Shown here in pieces: positions 27,706 to 36,466 of a stretch of DNA of 64,000 bases. The notes below the pieces were generated by a model. The model did no database searches. It was not told where the DNA came from and was given only the letters and a program-made list of their open reading frames with translations. Position 1 is the stretch's first letter. Each line of letters starts with the position of its first letter. Source of the stretch: Planctomycetaceae bacterium (GTDB taxonomy: Bacteria; Planctomycetota; Planctomycetia; Planctomycetales; Planctomycetaceae). Position numbers and translations under genes: made by a program. Location: positions 1-64,000 of the forward strand of contig JABISG010000125.1 of assembly GCA_018699955.1 (NCBI GenBank), given 5' to 3'.

Positions 27706-29085
27706 ATGATGAAAAACACAAACGCCCGCTCCTTGTCACGGCGCCGATTTCTTGCGGGTGCCGGTGGTGTCGCGTTGAGCCTGCCGTGGCTTGAGAGTTT
27801 CACCAACCGATGCGATGCCGCAGACGGGAAACAACCGTCCGAGCCGGCGCAGCGTCTGGCGTTCTTCTACCTGCCGAACGGAATCACGCGGCGTGGCTTC
27901 TTTCCCGGTGAGGGTGATCGGGCGCTGCCAAAGTTTGCCGGTCAGAACAACGTTTGGCGGTTCGAGGGGAAGAGCGTCCCGGCCGGCATCCACCCGTGGA
28001 CGTTCACGCCCACTCTGGCGCCGCTGCACAAGGTGAAAGACAAGGTCTCTCTCATTACCGGGTTGGATCGCATCTTCCAGCACGGGACCGACTCGCATGC
28101 TCAGTGTGCGTCCTGTTTTCTGACAAGCGTGGCGCCGTTCGAGGTGAAAGGCTCCGCCTATCCGTTGGCGCGCACACTGGACCACATCGTCAGTGACAGC
28201 ATCGGCAAGACGACGCCCTATTCAACTTTGGAATTGAGTTGCAACGACCATAAGAACAACATCGAGTCGATCTACTTCGACAACATGTCGTGGTACGGGA
28301 CCGGTCACGTTGCCCCCTCGATGCGAAACCCGCGTCAGGTTTACGACCGGTTGTTCGGCACACAAGCCAACACGCGATTCCGCAACATCACCGATCTGGC
28401 CCTCGGCAACGCCCGGCAGTTGCAACGGCGGCTCAGCACATCCGACCGACAGAAGTTCGATGAATACTTCGAGGCGATTCGCACAATCGAAAAACGGATG
28501 GACCGCATCGACGCGATGAAGTCGGAATTGGCTGCGGCCAAAGTGAAACGCCCGGCCGAACATCTGCCTCGCAACGAGTACATCCACCTGATGGGCGACC
28601 TGATGGTGACGGCATTGCAAAGCGGTGTGACCAACGTCGGCACGCTGATGGTGGGCCCCGAACGGTGGACCACGCCGACCAACTGGGAGGGCATTCTCGA
28701 CAAGCCGCACAGCCATCACGGCATGACGCACGCGCCGCATATTCACGTGGAAAACCTGCTGAAACTGGACAACTTCCACGTCTCGGCATTCGCACGACTG
28801 GTAGAGCGGATGGACAGCATCGAAGAAGCGAACGGCACAACGTTGCTTCACAACACCATCTTCACACTCGGCGCCGGCATGGGAGACGGCACCACTCACC
28901 AATACAACGATCTGCCGTTGGTCGTCGCGGGTGGAGGCGGCGGCAAACTGAAGCTGGGCAATCACATTCACTGCAAAACGGGGACACCGCTGGCCAACCT
29001 CTGGCTAACACAGTTGCAGGTGCTGGGAATCAACCAAGAGAAATACGCCGACAGCACAGGGACGATTCCCGAAATCCTTGCCTGA
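27706..29085 (+). CDS. DUF1552 protein with twin-arginine signal
   Basis: The 459-residue protein begins with a Tat signal: SRRRFLAGAGGVALSLPWL within the first 30 residues. The body is DUF1552 (PF07586): AFFYLPNGI near the N-terminus, then a central region ending with the His cluster KPHSHHGMTHAPH, and GMGDGTTHQYNDLPLVVAGG near the C-terminus. The His-rich motif suggests a metal site. Start ATG 27706 (or ATG 27709, in tandem) lies just after GGAA-type purines. It pairs with the preceding cytochrome gene exactly as the DUF1501 gene pairs with PSD1 on the other side. Biochemical activity is not known. Confidence 0.92.
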   Translation: MMKNTNARSLSRRRFLAGAGGVALSLPWLESFTNRCDAADGKQPSEPAQRLAFFYLPNGITRRGFFPGEGDRALPKFAGQNNVWRFEGKSVPAGIHPWTFTPTLAPLHKVKDKVSLITGLDRIFQHGTDSHAQCASCFLTSVAPFEVKGSAYPLARTLDHIVSDSIGKTTPYSTLELSCNDHKNNIESIYFDNMSWYGTGHVAPSMRNPRQVYDRLFGTQANTRFRNITDLALGNARQLQRRLSTSDRQKFDEYFEAIRTIEKRMDRIDAMKSELAAAKVKRPAEHLPRNEYIHLMGDLMVTALQSGVTNVGTLMVGPERWTTPTNWEGILDKPHSHHGMTHAPHIHVENLLKLDNFHVSAFARLVERMDSIEEANGTTLLHNTIFTLGAGMGDGTTHQYNDLPLVVAGGGGGKLKLGNHIHCKTGTPLANLWLTQLQVLGINQEKYADSTGTIPEILA

Positions 29086-29127
29086 CGGACAACTTTCATT
29101 TTGAGATCACATGACGGTCTTCGTCGA

Positions 29128-29688
29128 TCAATGAAGTTTGCAGGCGATTGTGCCCTGGCTGCATCGATTCCACGGCATCCTGGCCAACATCATTCCCATG
29201 CCGCAGGCATCGGTGATTCCAGCGAAAACCAGACCCGCCCCGACGAATGCGGACAAGCCGATGAGGGCCGGATGAATCAACCAGCCAAGAACGGCTCCCA
29301 GCAACACAAGTGAGCCGGCAGCGATCCGCACCTGACGCTCCAACGAGATGGCCTTCTTTCCTCTGACCAGCGGTAACCCAGCTTTTTCACAGGCCAGAGT
29401 CCCCCCATCGACGTTGATGACGTTCGTGAATCCCGCTTGTTGGAATTGTTCGCACGCTTTTTCGCCGCGGCTCCCACTGCGACAAACAACATACAGCGGA
29501 TCATCACTGGAACCATTGCGGGCCTGCATGACAGCCGTTGGGTCAAGTTGATCCAACGGAATGTTCCGAGCAAACTCGACGTGAACCTCCCGGTACTCAA
29601 CGGGCATTCGTACGTCAATGAGGTCGATTCCTGAACCTGCCTGCTGAAGTTCTGCAAGTTCTTTTGGCGATACCGTCGTCGGGTTCAT
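29128..29688 (-). CDS. Rhodanese domain fused to a DUF2892-type membrane domain
   Basis: The 186-residue protein has a single rhodanese domain (about 1-110) with active-site loop CRSGSRGEKA, whose Cys would carry persulfide sulfur. The C-terminal third has two hydrophobic segments (AAGSLVLLGAVLGWLI and IGLSAFVGAGLVFAGI) followed by DACGMGMMLARMPWNR, the DUF2892 layout, so the rhodanese domain is tethered to the membrane. ATG 29688 is used because GGGA lies about ten bases upstream; the ATG at 29733 lies inside the operator-like motif. It sits directly downstream of an ArsR-family gene on the same strand and is probably controlled by it. It is likely to act in sulfide or persulfide handling. 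Confidence 0.9.
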   Translation of the reverse strand: MNPTTVSPKELAELQQAGSGIDLIDVRMPVEYREVHVEFARNIPLDQLDPTAVMQARNGSSDDPLYVVCRSGSRGEKACEQFQQAGFTNVINVDGGTLACEKAGLPLVRGKKAISLERQVRIAAGSLVLLGAVLGWLIHPALIGLSAFVGAGLVFAGITDACGMGMMLARMPWNRCSQGTIACKLH

Positions 29689-29730
29689 GGCTTTTCCCTT
29701 TTTTGTCCTGCAGACGACCACATTGGTTGT

Positions 29731-29752
29731 CATGTGGCGATGTTACGATATG
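29731..29752 (+). promoter_or_regulatory. Operator-like motif upstream of the rhodanese gene
   Basis: These 22 bases match the site at 30107-30128 (read on the minus strand) at 17 of 22 positions, with a shared core GATGTT and flanks CATGT and CGA. It lies 42 bases upstream of the rhodanese ATG and is probably bound by the ArsR-family repressor. Confidence 0.5.
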
Positions 29753-29776
29753 TCGTGGTAAAAAACACAAAACTCA

Positions 29777-30085
29777 TCAGCCGAAACGTGCTTCGATGTT
29801 TTGCATGATGCTTTCCAAATGTGGTTCTGAAACCTCGTAGAAGTTCTTCCGCCCTTCCTTCTGGCTCGTGAGAAATCCGCAGCGTTGCATTAACCGCAGA
29901 TGCTCCGAGGCCATGTGGCTCGGGATTTCACAAGCCTCGGCCAACTCTCCGACCGTATACCGCCCCCGCAGCAGCATCTGCACAATCCGCAGTCGGTGCG
30001 GGTGCGCCAGAATCTTCAAACACTCGGCCGCCTGTTCCAGTGCCGGAAGCGGTGTCAGTTTTCGTTTTCTTGTCCTGGTTGTCAT
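29777..30085 (-). CDS. ArsR-family transcriptional repressor
   Basis: The 102-residue protein is a winged helix-turn-helix of the ArsR/SmtB type: LKILAHPHRLRIVQMLLRG, then TVGELAEACEIPSHMASEHL as the recognition region, and a wing around SQKEGRKNFYEV. There are Cys residues in AAECLK, EACEI and QRCGF, so thiol or metal sensing is possible. ATG 30085 has GGAG seven bases upstream; the earlier ATG at 30106 has no site. The rhodanese gene follows 88 bases later. A matching operator-like motif occurs before each of the two genes, which points to autoregulation and control of the rhodanese, as in the sulfide-responsive BigR/SqrR type. The signal itself is inference. Confidence 0.9.
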   Translation of the reverse strand: MTTRTRKRKLTPLPALEQAAECLKILAHPHRLRIVQMLLRGRYTVGELAEACEIPSHMASEHLRLMQRCGFLTSQKEGRKNFYEVSEPHLESIMQNIEARFG

Positions 30086-30106
30086 TGGTTGTTCTCCATA
30101 TCCCAT

Positions 30107-30128
30107 TATGTCGGAACATCACGACATG
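30107..30128 (-). promoter_or_regulatory. Operator-like motif upstream of the ArsR-family gene
   Basis: It contains a perfect inverted repeat, ATGTCG at 30108-30113 and CGACAT at 30122-30127, and on the minus strand matches 29731-29752 at 17 of 22 positions. It lies 21 bases upstream of the ArsR-family ATG and about 80 bases before the divergent small membrane gene, so it could serve both. Confidence 0.55.
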
Positions 30129-30209
30129 TCAACCAGTTTTTTCTTACTTTTTTCGATAAGATACCGTAGATTACAAAAAACGGACTCTCAAATCATGGAG
30201 GCAAATACA

Positions 30210-30344
30210 ATGGACGACTGGGGACTGATTGCGATTATCCTGTGCTGTGGGCTGTTTGCCGACAATCAACTCACGAAACACAAGCTCAAGGCGTTGCAAG
30301 CACGGGTTGATCAACTCGAAAAGACGTCCGGCACCACATCGTGA
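30210..30344 (+). CDS. 44-residue membrane peptide with short coiled coil
   Basis: The peptide starts at ATG 30210 with a strong ribosome site, GGAGG, eight bases upstream. An N-terminal hydrophobic segment (WGLIAIILCCGLFA) is followed by a charged helix with coiled-coil spacing (HKLKALQARVDQLEK). It should be a one-pass membrane protein. It is read divergently from the ArsR-family gene with the operator-like motif between them. An in-frame ATG at 30195 has no ribosome site. I do not recognise a family. The ribosome site, the segment order and clean stop make it more likely real than chance. Confidence 0.7.
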   Translation: MDDWGLIAIILCCGLFADNQLTKHKLKALQARVDQLEKTSGTTS

Positions 30345-30447
30345 TGACGGCAGACGTGTTTTGAACTTGAACCTTGAACGCTTATGATGATTCGGTTGGC
30401 ATTACGCTGCTGATTTCGACGCCCGTTCACCCAAGACAAGATCGATA

Positions 30448-30684
30448 ATGGATCCAGAAAACAAATTGTCCTGCCCCTATTGCGGCGGAACGGAATTTCA
30501 AAGCGGCATCCTGAAACAATCGGGCAATACAGATCCAATCGAATTCGTCTCCGATAAAGTCGAGAGTCCTTTGCCGCGTTGGATGGAAAACCTTTTCAAA
30601 GGCGCCGGCATCGGCGGCGCACCGACACGCGCCCGCATTTGCGGCCAGTGTGGACATGTCTCGTTATTCGTTGAGACGGAGTGA
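30448..30684 (+). CDS. Small zinc-ribbon protein
   Basis: The 78-residue protein has two Cys pairs, CPYCGG at 9-14 and CGQCG at about 65-69, spaced as in a zinc ribbon, with a helical stretch (LPRWMENLFKG) between them. The last residues (HVSLFVETE) form the final strand. It resembles the short planctomycete and firmicute zinc-ribbon proteins of unknown function. The start codon is ATG 30448; the ribosome site is weak. It lies 103 bases after the membrane peptide gene, possibly in the same transcript. No partner is apparent. Confidence 0.75.
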   Translation: MDPENKLSCPYCGGTEFQSGILKQSGNTDPIEFVSDKVESPLPRWMENLFKGAGIGGAPTRARICGQCGHVSLFVETE

Positions 30685-31074
30685 CGTCGAGTCGCGTCGA
30701 TTTACACAATTCAAATCCGTTGGCCAATCGTTGTCGGTACCATGAAATCGCGGAAAGTATCAAACTGGATTCTTCTTACTCTGCCCCTGTAGATTGGGCC
30801 GCTGATCTGCGTCGTGATCTGTGGCGTGTTATGACTCGCAAGTATGGCATTCCAATCGCAGTCAAACGTGTGGCGCAATGCCTATGCTGTATGGTGGGTA
30901 TCCACGCAGCTACAGTTACTCGTATCCGTCGTGCCAGATTCAAAGTGTGCCGGTTCATCCGTGAGATCGGGATCAACCTATTGACTCCGGTCTGGATGGC
31001 CGTCGGCGCGGCCGACCATCCCCAGGTTTTCTGCAATTGCTGGTTTCTGTGTCCAGCGGACTTACAATGCGGAC
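30685..31074. other. Intergenic stretch before the ECF sigma factor
   Basis: No gene is supported in these 390 bases; open frames on both strands lack ribosome sites and protein-like composition. The promoter of the sigma factor/kinase pair should lie in the right-hand part. Confidence 0.4.
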
Positions 31075-31821
31075 ATGGCTTCTGATGACCATCAAGCAGA
31101 TCCTACCGGGAACGACGCAGGCGCGTTTGCAACAACTCACTGGAGCTTGGTGCTCGCTGCTGGAGAACGTGGCGACGCCGCGTCCGATCGAGCACTTGAG
31201 AATCTGTGTCGAGCTTATTGGCCACCGCTCTATGCGTATGTCCGTCGTCGCGTCAGCGACATCCATGAAGCGCAGGACCTGACACAGGCCTTCTTTGAGC
31301 GTTTGCTGGAAAAGCACTACCTGGTCGAAGCTGATCCTGAACGTGGCAGATTTAGGGCGTTTCTGATCACGGCTTTCAAACACTTCCTGTCCAAAGAATG
31401 GGACAAGGCCAAGGCGCAGAAACGTGGTGGCGGCCGGGCACCGTTTTCGCTCGACTTCGCGTCTGAGGACTCCGGTTCGAATGAACCGGCGGACCAGATC
31501 ACCGCCGAGCGGCTCTACGAACGACAGTGGGCGATGACGCTGCTGAACCGCGTGATGTGTCGTCTTCAGCGTGAGTTGGAGCGAAGCGGGAAGGGGCAGC
31601 AGTTCCACTGCCTCAAAGACTTCATCGGTGGCTCTGGCGAATCGTCCTACGCTGTCGCCGCCGGCGAACTGGGTCTCGGCGAGTCGGCAGCACGCATGGC
31701 AGCCAGCCGCATGCGCAGACGTTATCGTGAACTACTGCGTGAAGAAATTGCGCAAACAGTGTCGTCACCAGAGGATATTGACGGCGAGGTGCAGCACCTA
31801 TTTGATACTTTCTCGGGTTGA
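31075..31821 (+). CDS. ECF-type RNA polymerase sigma factor (kinase-linked planctomycete group)
   Basis: The 248-residue protein directs RNA polymerase to specific promoters. Region 2 is seen in LENLCRAYWPPLYAYVRRR and DIHEAQDLTQAFFERLLEK, with the conserved D-L-T-Q-x-F pattern. Region 4 is at the C-terminus (GLGESAARMAASRMRRRYRELL), a helix-turn-helix for the -35 element. A linker of about 70 residues is longer than in classical ECF factors. The start codon is ATG 31075. The giant Ser/Thr kinase gene begins 66 bases behind its stop, matching the known ECF groups that are linked to protein kinases, in which kinase activity rather than an anti-sigma factor is thought to control the sigma factor. 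No anti-sigma gene is present. Confidence 0.92.
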   Translation: MASDDHQADPTGNDAGAFATTHWSLVLAAGERGDAASDRALENLCRAYWPPLYAYVRRRVSDIHEAQDLTQAFFERLLEKHYLVEADPERGRFRAFLITAFKHFLSKEWDKAKAQKRGGGRAPFSLDFASEDSGSNEPADQITAERLYERQWAMTLLNRVMCRLQRELERSGKGQQFHCLKDFIGGSGESSYAVAAGELGLGESAARMAASRMRRRYRELLREEIAQTVSSPEDIDGEVQHLFDTFSG

Positions 31822-31887
31822 AAGAAAACTTCGGTTGCGTTTTTGAGAGTTTCCGTCAGAACACTTTGAAGGACCTGAGAGACAACC

Positions 31888-34800
31888 ATGAGCGCAAACA
31901 AGACATGTCCCGATTGCGGAACCGAGCTACCACCTGATGCACCGGCCGGCGTCTGTCCGAAGTGCCTCTTGCAGGCCGGCTTGAATGAGTCGCCAACTGA
32001 TGCTGCCGATGCTGAGACCCTCGTTCCAGACTCCGAAGCCCTGGCTGACGCTCCGACGATCCTGCCGTCGGACCATGCCAAATTGGCCGCGGGTACGACT
32101 CCGCCAATTGGCGCCACGATCAAGTACTTTGGTGATTACGAATTGCTGGATGAGATCGCTCGTGGTGGAATGGGCGTCGTCTATAAAGCGCGTCAGGTCC
32201 GGTTGAATCGCACGGTCGCGCTGAAGATGATCCTGGCCGGTCAATTCGCTGGCGAGGCCGACGTGCAGCGGTTTCAAACCGAGGCCGAGGCTGCCGCGCA
32301 GTTGGATCATCCCGGCATCGTGCCGGTATTTGAAGTGGGCGAGTTTGAAGGTCACCACTTCTTCTCGATGGGTCTGGTGGAAGGTGACTCGCTGGCAGCA
32401 CGAATCGCCGACAGCCCACTGCCCCCGAAAGAAGCCGCCGAACTTGTACGGCAGATTGCCGATGCGATTCAGTACGCACACGACAAAGGAGTGATCCACC
32501 GCGACCTGAAGCCGGCCAACATTCTGCTCGATCGAGAGGGACATCCCAAAATTACGGACTTCGGCTTGGCGAAGAAAATCGGAGGCGACAGCAACCTGAC
32601 AGCGACCGGGCAGGTCATGGGAACGCCCAGCTACATGCCGCCCGAGCAGGCGTCGGGACGGATCGACCAGGTGAACGAGGCGGCCGACATCTACTCGCTG
32701 GGCGCAGTTCTCTACGCCACGCTCAGCGGACGTCCGCCGTTTCAGGCTGACAATCCGCTCGACACGCTGATGCAAGTATTGGAACGAGAACCCGTGTCAC
32801 CGCGCACGCTCAGTCCGAAAGTGCCTCTCGACCTGGAGACCATCTGTCTGAAATGCCTGGAAAAGGATCGCCGCAGACGGTATCGGTCTGCTCGAGAGTT
32901 GGCCGGGGAACTGCAGCGATTTCTCGACGGCAAGGCGATCCTGGCCCGCCCAATCAGTCGCCCGGCACGTCTCTGGCGGTGGTGCAAGCGGAAGCCGGTT
33001 GTGGCAAGTCTGACCGTAGCGGTGATTGTGTCCCTGATCGGAGGTGTCTTCTTTTCGACGCACTTTGCGCTGGAAGAGCGAGAGGCGAGAAAAAACGCTG
33101 TGCAAAGGAAGCATGAGGCAGAGAGCAGCGAGAAACAGGCGCAAGACCTTGCTCGGAAGAACGCACTTCTAGCCGATCAGCATCGCAGGGCTCGTGATCG
33201 GGCGAAACGGCAAGCAGCATTAGCCGAACTGGGAACCTACAACGTACAGTTGTTGCGAGTGCAAGATGTCTGGGAAGAGAATCCCGGTCTGGCTTTGGAC
33301 TTGCTCAACGACACCGTCCGATGCCCCAAGCACCTGAGAGATTTCGCGTGGGGGCACTATTATCAACTTTCGAAGCGCGACCTGTTAACCCTTACCGGCC
33401 ACAAGTATGCGGTTTCGTGTGTCGCTTTTTCGCCCGATGGCAAGTCTCTTGCTTCCGCAAGTTATGATGGGACGGTCAAGCTTTGGGATTCAGAAACCGG
33501 GGAAGAAAAGAGAACGCTCGATATCAAACTGCAGGGCGACGGAGAGGCTTACCAGGTAACCTGTGTGGCCTATTCGCCCGATGGCAACACGCTGGCTTCG
33601 GCTGGCTGGGACGGTACGATCAGGCTATGGGATGTGGCAAGCGGCAAGAAGAACGCGACTCTCAAAGGACACACTGGCTTCGTCTGGTCCGTTGCCTTTT
33701 CTCCAGATGGAAAAACATTGGCGACGGGCGGAGGCACGCAATACGAGGCTCCTGGTCAACTGCGGTTATGGGATGTCGTAACCGGTCAGCAGAAGGCAGC
33801 GTTGATTGGACATAAGCAACTGATCTTTTCCGTTGCTTTCTCCCCCGATGGTAAGAGTCTGGCATCAAGCGGCTGGAGCAACACGACCACAATTTGGGAC
33901 GCGCTCACGGGCAAGAAACGAGCAACATTTGCAGAAAACAGCGAGACTGACAAGACCATCGACTCGGTGAGCTTCTCTCAGGACGGTCGGACGCTTGTGA
34001 CTGTCGCCAGGTCAGGCAGCAAGGGACGCATGGAAGGCCCCGGCGAAGTCAGACTGCGCGACACTGAGACCGGCCATGTGCAATCGATGTTTGAAGTGGA
34101 ACCGTTGGGGGCGATTTCTTTTGGGACCAGCAGAATTGCCTTCTCAGCCGACGGCGAGACAGTCGCTTTGCCCTGCCGCGACGCGTCGGTCAGATTGTAC
34201 GACATCACATCCGGGCGCGAGCACACCAGATTCCGGCACGGCGATACTCCGACTTGTGTCGCCTTCTCCGGGGATGGCAAGATATTGGCCTCGGCCGGTA
34301 ATGGCCGGATTGTCAAGCTATGGAGCGCCGAACCGCAGGGAAAGATCACGTTCCAAGGAACTGTTAGTCATGCCACGACGTCCACTGTCTTCTCGCCAAA
34401 TGGCAAGACGTTGGCTTCAGTGGGAGTGTTCTTACCAGACGAAAAGACCTTGACGAGTGGAATCGTCAAAGGCGCGACCTCGCTCGTCCTACGGGATTCG
34501 GAATCGGGCCGAAAACGGTCGCTGCTTTCTGAAGATCCCGGTGAGGTACGCTGTGTGGCCTTTTCTCCCGACAGTAACACTTTGGCAACAGCCACTGCGT
34601 GTACCATTACCCAAGTCGCTCAATCGGGCAATCCAAAAGTTGGCGAGAACAAAACGAAGGGGACGCATGAACTGGGCGAAGTGAAACTATGGAACCTGCA
34701 AACCGGTGAACTACGGAAAACACTCAAGAGACACGACGTCCATCGTCTGCTGTTCTCTCCGGATGGAAGCACGTTGGCCTCTGCCGGAGGCCACGACTCT

Positions 34801-35568
34801 CGGAATTCACAAAGCCAGACAGGTTTGAGGTTGTGGGACGTGTTCACTGGTCAGGAGCGTGAAACACGCCCCGAACAAACCGGTGTCGTCCGATTCGCGA
34901 CATTTTCACCCGATGGCAAGACTCTAGCTTACACCGATGGGAAATTGATAAAGCTATGGGACGTCAGGACGAGAAATGAACGACATTCGTTTGAGGGACA
35001 CACAACGTTTGTAACCGCGCTGGCATTCTCTCCAAGTGGAAAACTGTTGGCGTCCGGATCGGCTTATGGTGACAAAACTGTCAAGCTATGGGATACCGCC
35101 ACTGGCCGGCGAATTGCGACCCTGACCGGACATGTTGGAGGTGTCTCTTCCGTCATCTTCTCGCCCGACGGCAAGACATTAGCGTCGGCCGCGACAGGTT
35201 CCAATTCAAGAACAAAAGTCATTTCCGGTCAGATCAAATTGTGGGACACAGAGCCGGCACGAGAGCGAGCCACGATTAACAGTCACTCAGGGGGCATTGC
35301 GTGCATCGCGTTCTCCCCGGATGGGAAGACGCTCGTTTCGGGTGGAGGCATCGACAAAGGAAAGCCACTCGGCGAACTGAAACTCTGGGACGCGGTAACA
35401 GGGCAGGAACGTGCCACGCTCAAAGGACACACCGGCCCGGTTGTCAGTGTCGCTTTTTCTCCGGACGGAAGAAGGTTGGTGTCATCGTCGTCCGGTCAGT
35501 CCATCCGCTTGCAAGGATCGAGGAAAGTCGTAGCCGGCCAGATCACGGTTTGGAAGTCGGATTGGTGA
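31888..35568 (+). CDS. Membrane Ser/Thr protein kinase with N-terminal zinc ribbon and about 15 WD40 repeats
   Basis: The 1226-residue protein starts with a zinc ribbon (CPDCG at 8-12, CPKC near 28). The kinase domain (about 80-345) has the glycine loop ARGGMGVVYKA, catalytic K113, HRDLKPAN with D206 and DFG at D224, so it should be active. One membrane segment at about 372-392 (VVASLTVAVIVSLIGGVFF) is followed by a charged coiled coil. From about 505 to the end there are roughly 15 WD40 repeats (SPDGK-LAS-KLWD pattern), enough for two seven-bladed propellers. The kinase faces the cytoplasm and the propellers the far side. The start codon is ATG 31888. With the sigma factor gene ahead it forms a likely signalling pair. 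Confidence 0.95.
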   Translation: MSANKTCPDCGTELPPDAPAGVCPKCLLQAGLNESPTDAADAETLVPDSEALADAPTILPSDHAKLAAGTTPPIGATIKYFGDYELLDEIARGGMGVVYKARQVRLNRTVALKMILAGQFAGEADVQRFQTEAEAAAQLDHPGIVPVFEVGEFEGHHFFSMGLVEGDSLAARIADSPLPPKEAAELVRQIADAIQYAHDKGVIHRDLKPANILLDREGHPKITDFGLAKKIGGDSNLTATGQVMGTPSYMPPEQASGRIDQVNEAADIYSLGAVLYATLSGRPPFQADNPLDTLMQVLEREPVSPRTLSPKVPLDLETICLKCLEKDRRRRYRSARELAGELQRFLDGKAILARPISRPARLWRWCKRKPVVASLTVAVIVSLIGGVFFSTHFALEEREARKNAVQRKHEAESSEKQAQDLARKNALLADQHRRARDRAKRQAALAELGTYNVQLLRVQDVWEENPGLALDLLNDTVRCPKHLRDFAWGHYYQLSKRDLLTLTGHKYAVSCVAFSPDGKSLASASYDGTVKLWDSETGEEKRTLDIKLQGDGEAYQVTCVAYSPDGNTLASAGWDGTIRLWDVASGKKNATLKGHTGFVWSVAFSPDGKTLATGGGTQYEAPGQLRLWDVVTGQQKAALIGHKQLIFSVAFSPDGKSLASSGWSNTTTIWDALTGKKRATFAENSETDKTIDSVSFSQDGRTLVTVARSGSKGRMEGPGEVRLRDTETGHVQSMFEVEPLGAISFGTSRIAFSADGETVALPCRDASVRLYDITSGREHTRFRHGDTPTCVAFSGDGKILASAGNGRIVKLWSAEPQGKITFQGTVSHATTSTVFSPNGKTLASVGVFLPDEKTLTSGIVKGATSLVLRDSESGRKRSLLSEDPGEVRCVAFSPDSNTLATATACTITQVAQSGNPKVGENKTKGTHELGEVKLWNLQTGELRKTLKRHDVHRLLFSPDGSTLASAGGHDSRNSQSQTGLRLWDVFTGQERETRPEQTGVVRFATFSPDGKTLAYTDGKLIKLWDVRTRNERHSFEGHTTFVTALAFSPSGKLLASGSAYGDKTVKLWDTATGRRIATLTGHVGGVSSVIFSPDGKTLASAATGSNSRTKVISGQIKLWDTEPARERATINSHSGGIACIAFSPDGKTLVSGGGIDKGKPLGELKLWDAVTGQERATLKGHTGPVVSVAFSPDGRRLVSSSSGQSIRLQGSRKVVAGQITVWKSDW

Positions 35569-35658
35569 TCAACACAAAATTGCCCGCCAGCGGTTGAGAA
35601 TGTTCTTTTCCCCGGCGAGCGTGGGCAAACCGTTGAATCGAGGCGAAGGCCGTTTCAA

Positions 35659-35913
35659 GTGCAAATCCGGCGAGCGATCATATCATTCATCGTGGCTGCT
35701 ATTTGTGCCTCACTCTCGTTTGCGGTTGGCTTATTCACGTGTTGGCTGGGGGATGGCGTTCTCTTTGGACACTGGGGAGAAGAATCGATTGTCGGCGTTA
35801 TGGTCGGGGCAGTTCTTGTTGGGCCGATATGCGCTGCAGTGGCTGGAATTATCGGGGGCATCTCAATGTGGCGTTGGCTAAGAAAGCGTCATAACACTTC
35901 TGCGGACCGTTAA
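35659..35913 (+). CDS. Small hypothetical membrane protein
   Basis: An 84-residue frame starts at GTG 35659. It has two hydrophobic stretches: IISFIVAAICASLSFAVGLF at the N-terminus and a Gly/Ala-rich VGVMVGAVLVGPICAAVAGIIG in the middle, then a basic end (WRWLRKRHN). That is a plausible two-helix membrane protein. No strong ribosome site is seen and I do not recognise a family. It follows the kinase gene by 90 bases on the same strand. The hydrophobic pattern is the main reason to accept it. Confidence 0.5.
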   Translation: MQIRRAIISFIVAAICASLSFAVGLFTCWLGDGVLFGHWGEESIVGVMVGAVLVGPICAAVAGIIGGISMWRWLRKRHNTSADR

Positions 35914-36466
35914 ATCGGACGTCAATCACCACACGCGAGTGTCCGATCAACGACCGTATACGCGGACTCAACCTGCCGTGTTTGTGGCCAGACGTATGGA
36001 CGTATTGGGATATTTGAGGGTCGGCTGGTCAGGGTTTCGCGGCGGCCTTCGGCGTCCACTCCTCGGCATCGACGAAGCAGTCTTCCTTCAGCGTGACCCT
36101 GACGGCTTTCGTCTCCTTGGGCAGGAGCCCACGTAACACAGCAACATCAAGTCCCCCCACTAATGCGAACTTTCTGCATTTGAAAACGGCTGGGGAGCCT
36201 GATCTGAACACGTGCTGCGATTAAAGTTGCAGCTGCCGAGGTGTGTAGCGGCCACGTGCTGACATTCGTCGGCTTCCCGAAGAAAACGTGTCCACTTCGC
36301 AACGAAAGTGCCGATCTCCAGGATAGAAACCAGATATCTGGACCTTGACATCTAGTTTTGCGGGTCTTAGACTGGACACCACTTGGATGATTTCCCCCCG
36401 GTTGGCCGTTTTCATGTCGATGGCCTGCCTTCTTTCCTCCCCAGGCATGGCCAGAGGATACGGGCG
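35914..36466. other. Intergenic stretch with a possible gene fragment on the minus strand
   Basis: Most of these 553 bases show nothing. A minus-strand frame at 36029-36211 (60 codons) ends KEDCFVDAEEWTPKAAAKP and reads like the C-terminal end of a real protein, but has no ribosome site and no upstream continuation, so it may be a remnant. The right end holds AGAGGA for the next gene. Confidence 0.35.

Noticed and set aside
36029..36211. 60-codon minus-strand frame that reads like a protein C-terminus
   Set aside because: No ribosome site, start or upstream domain; kept only as a possible remnant in the intergenic note.
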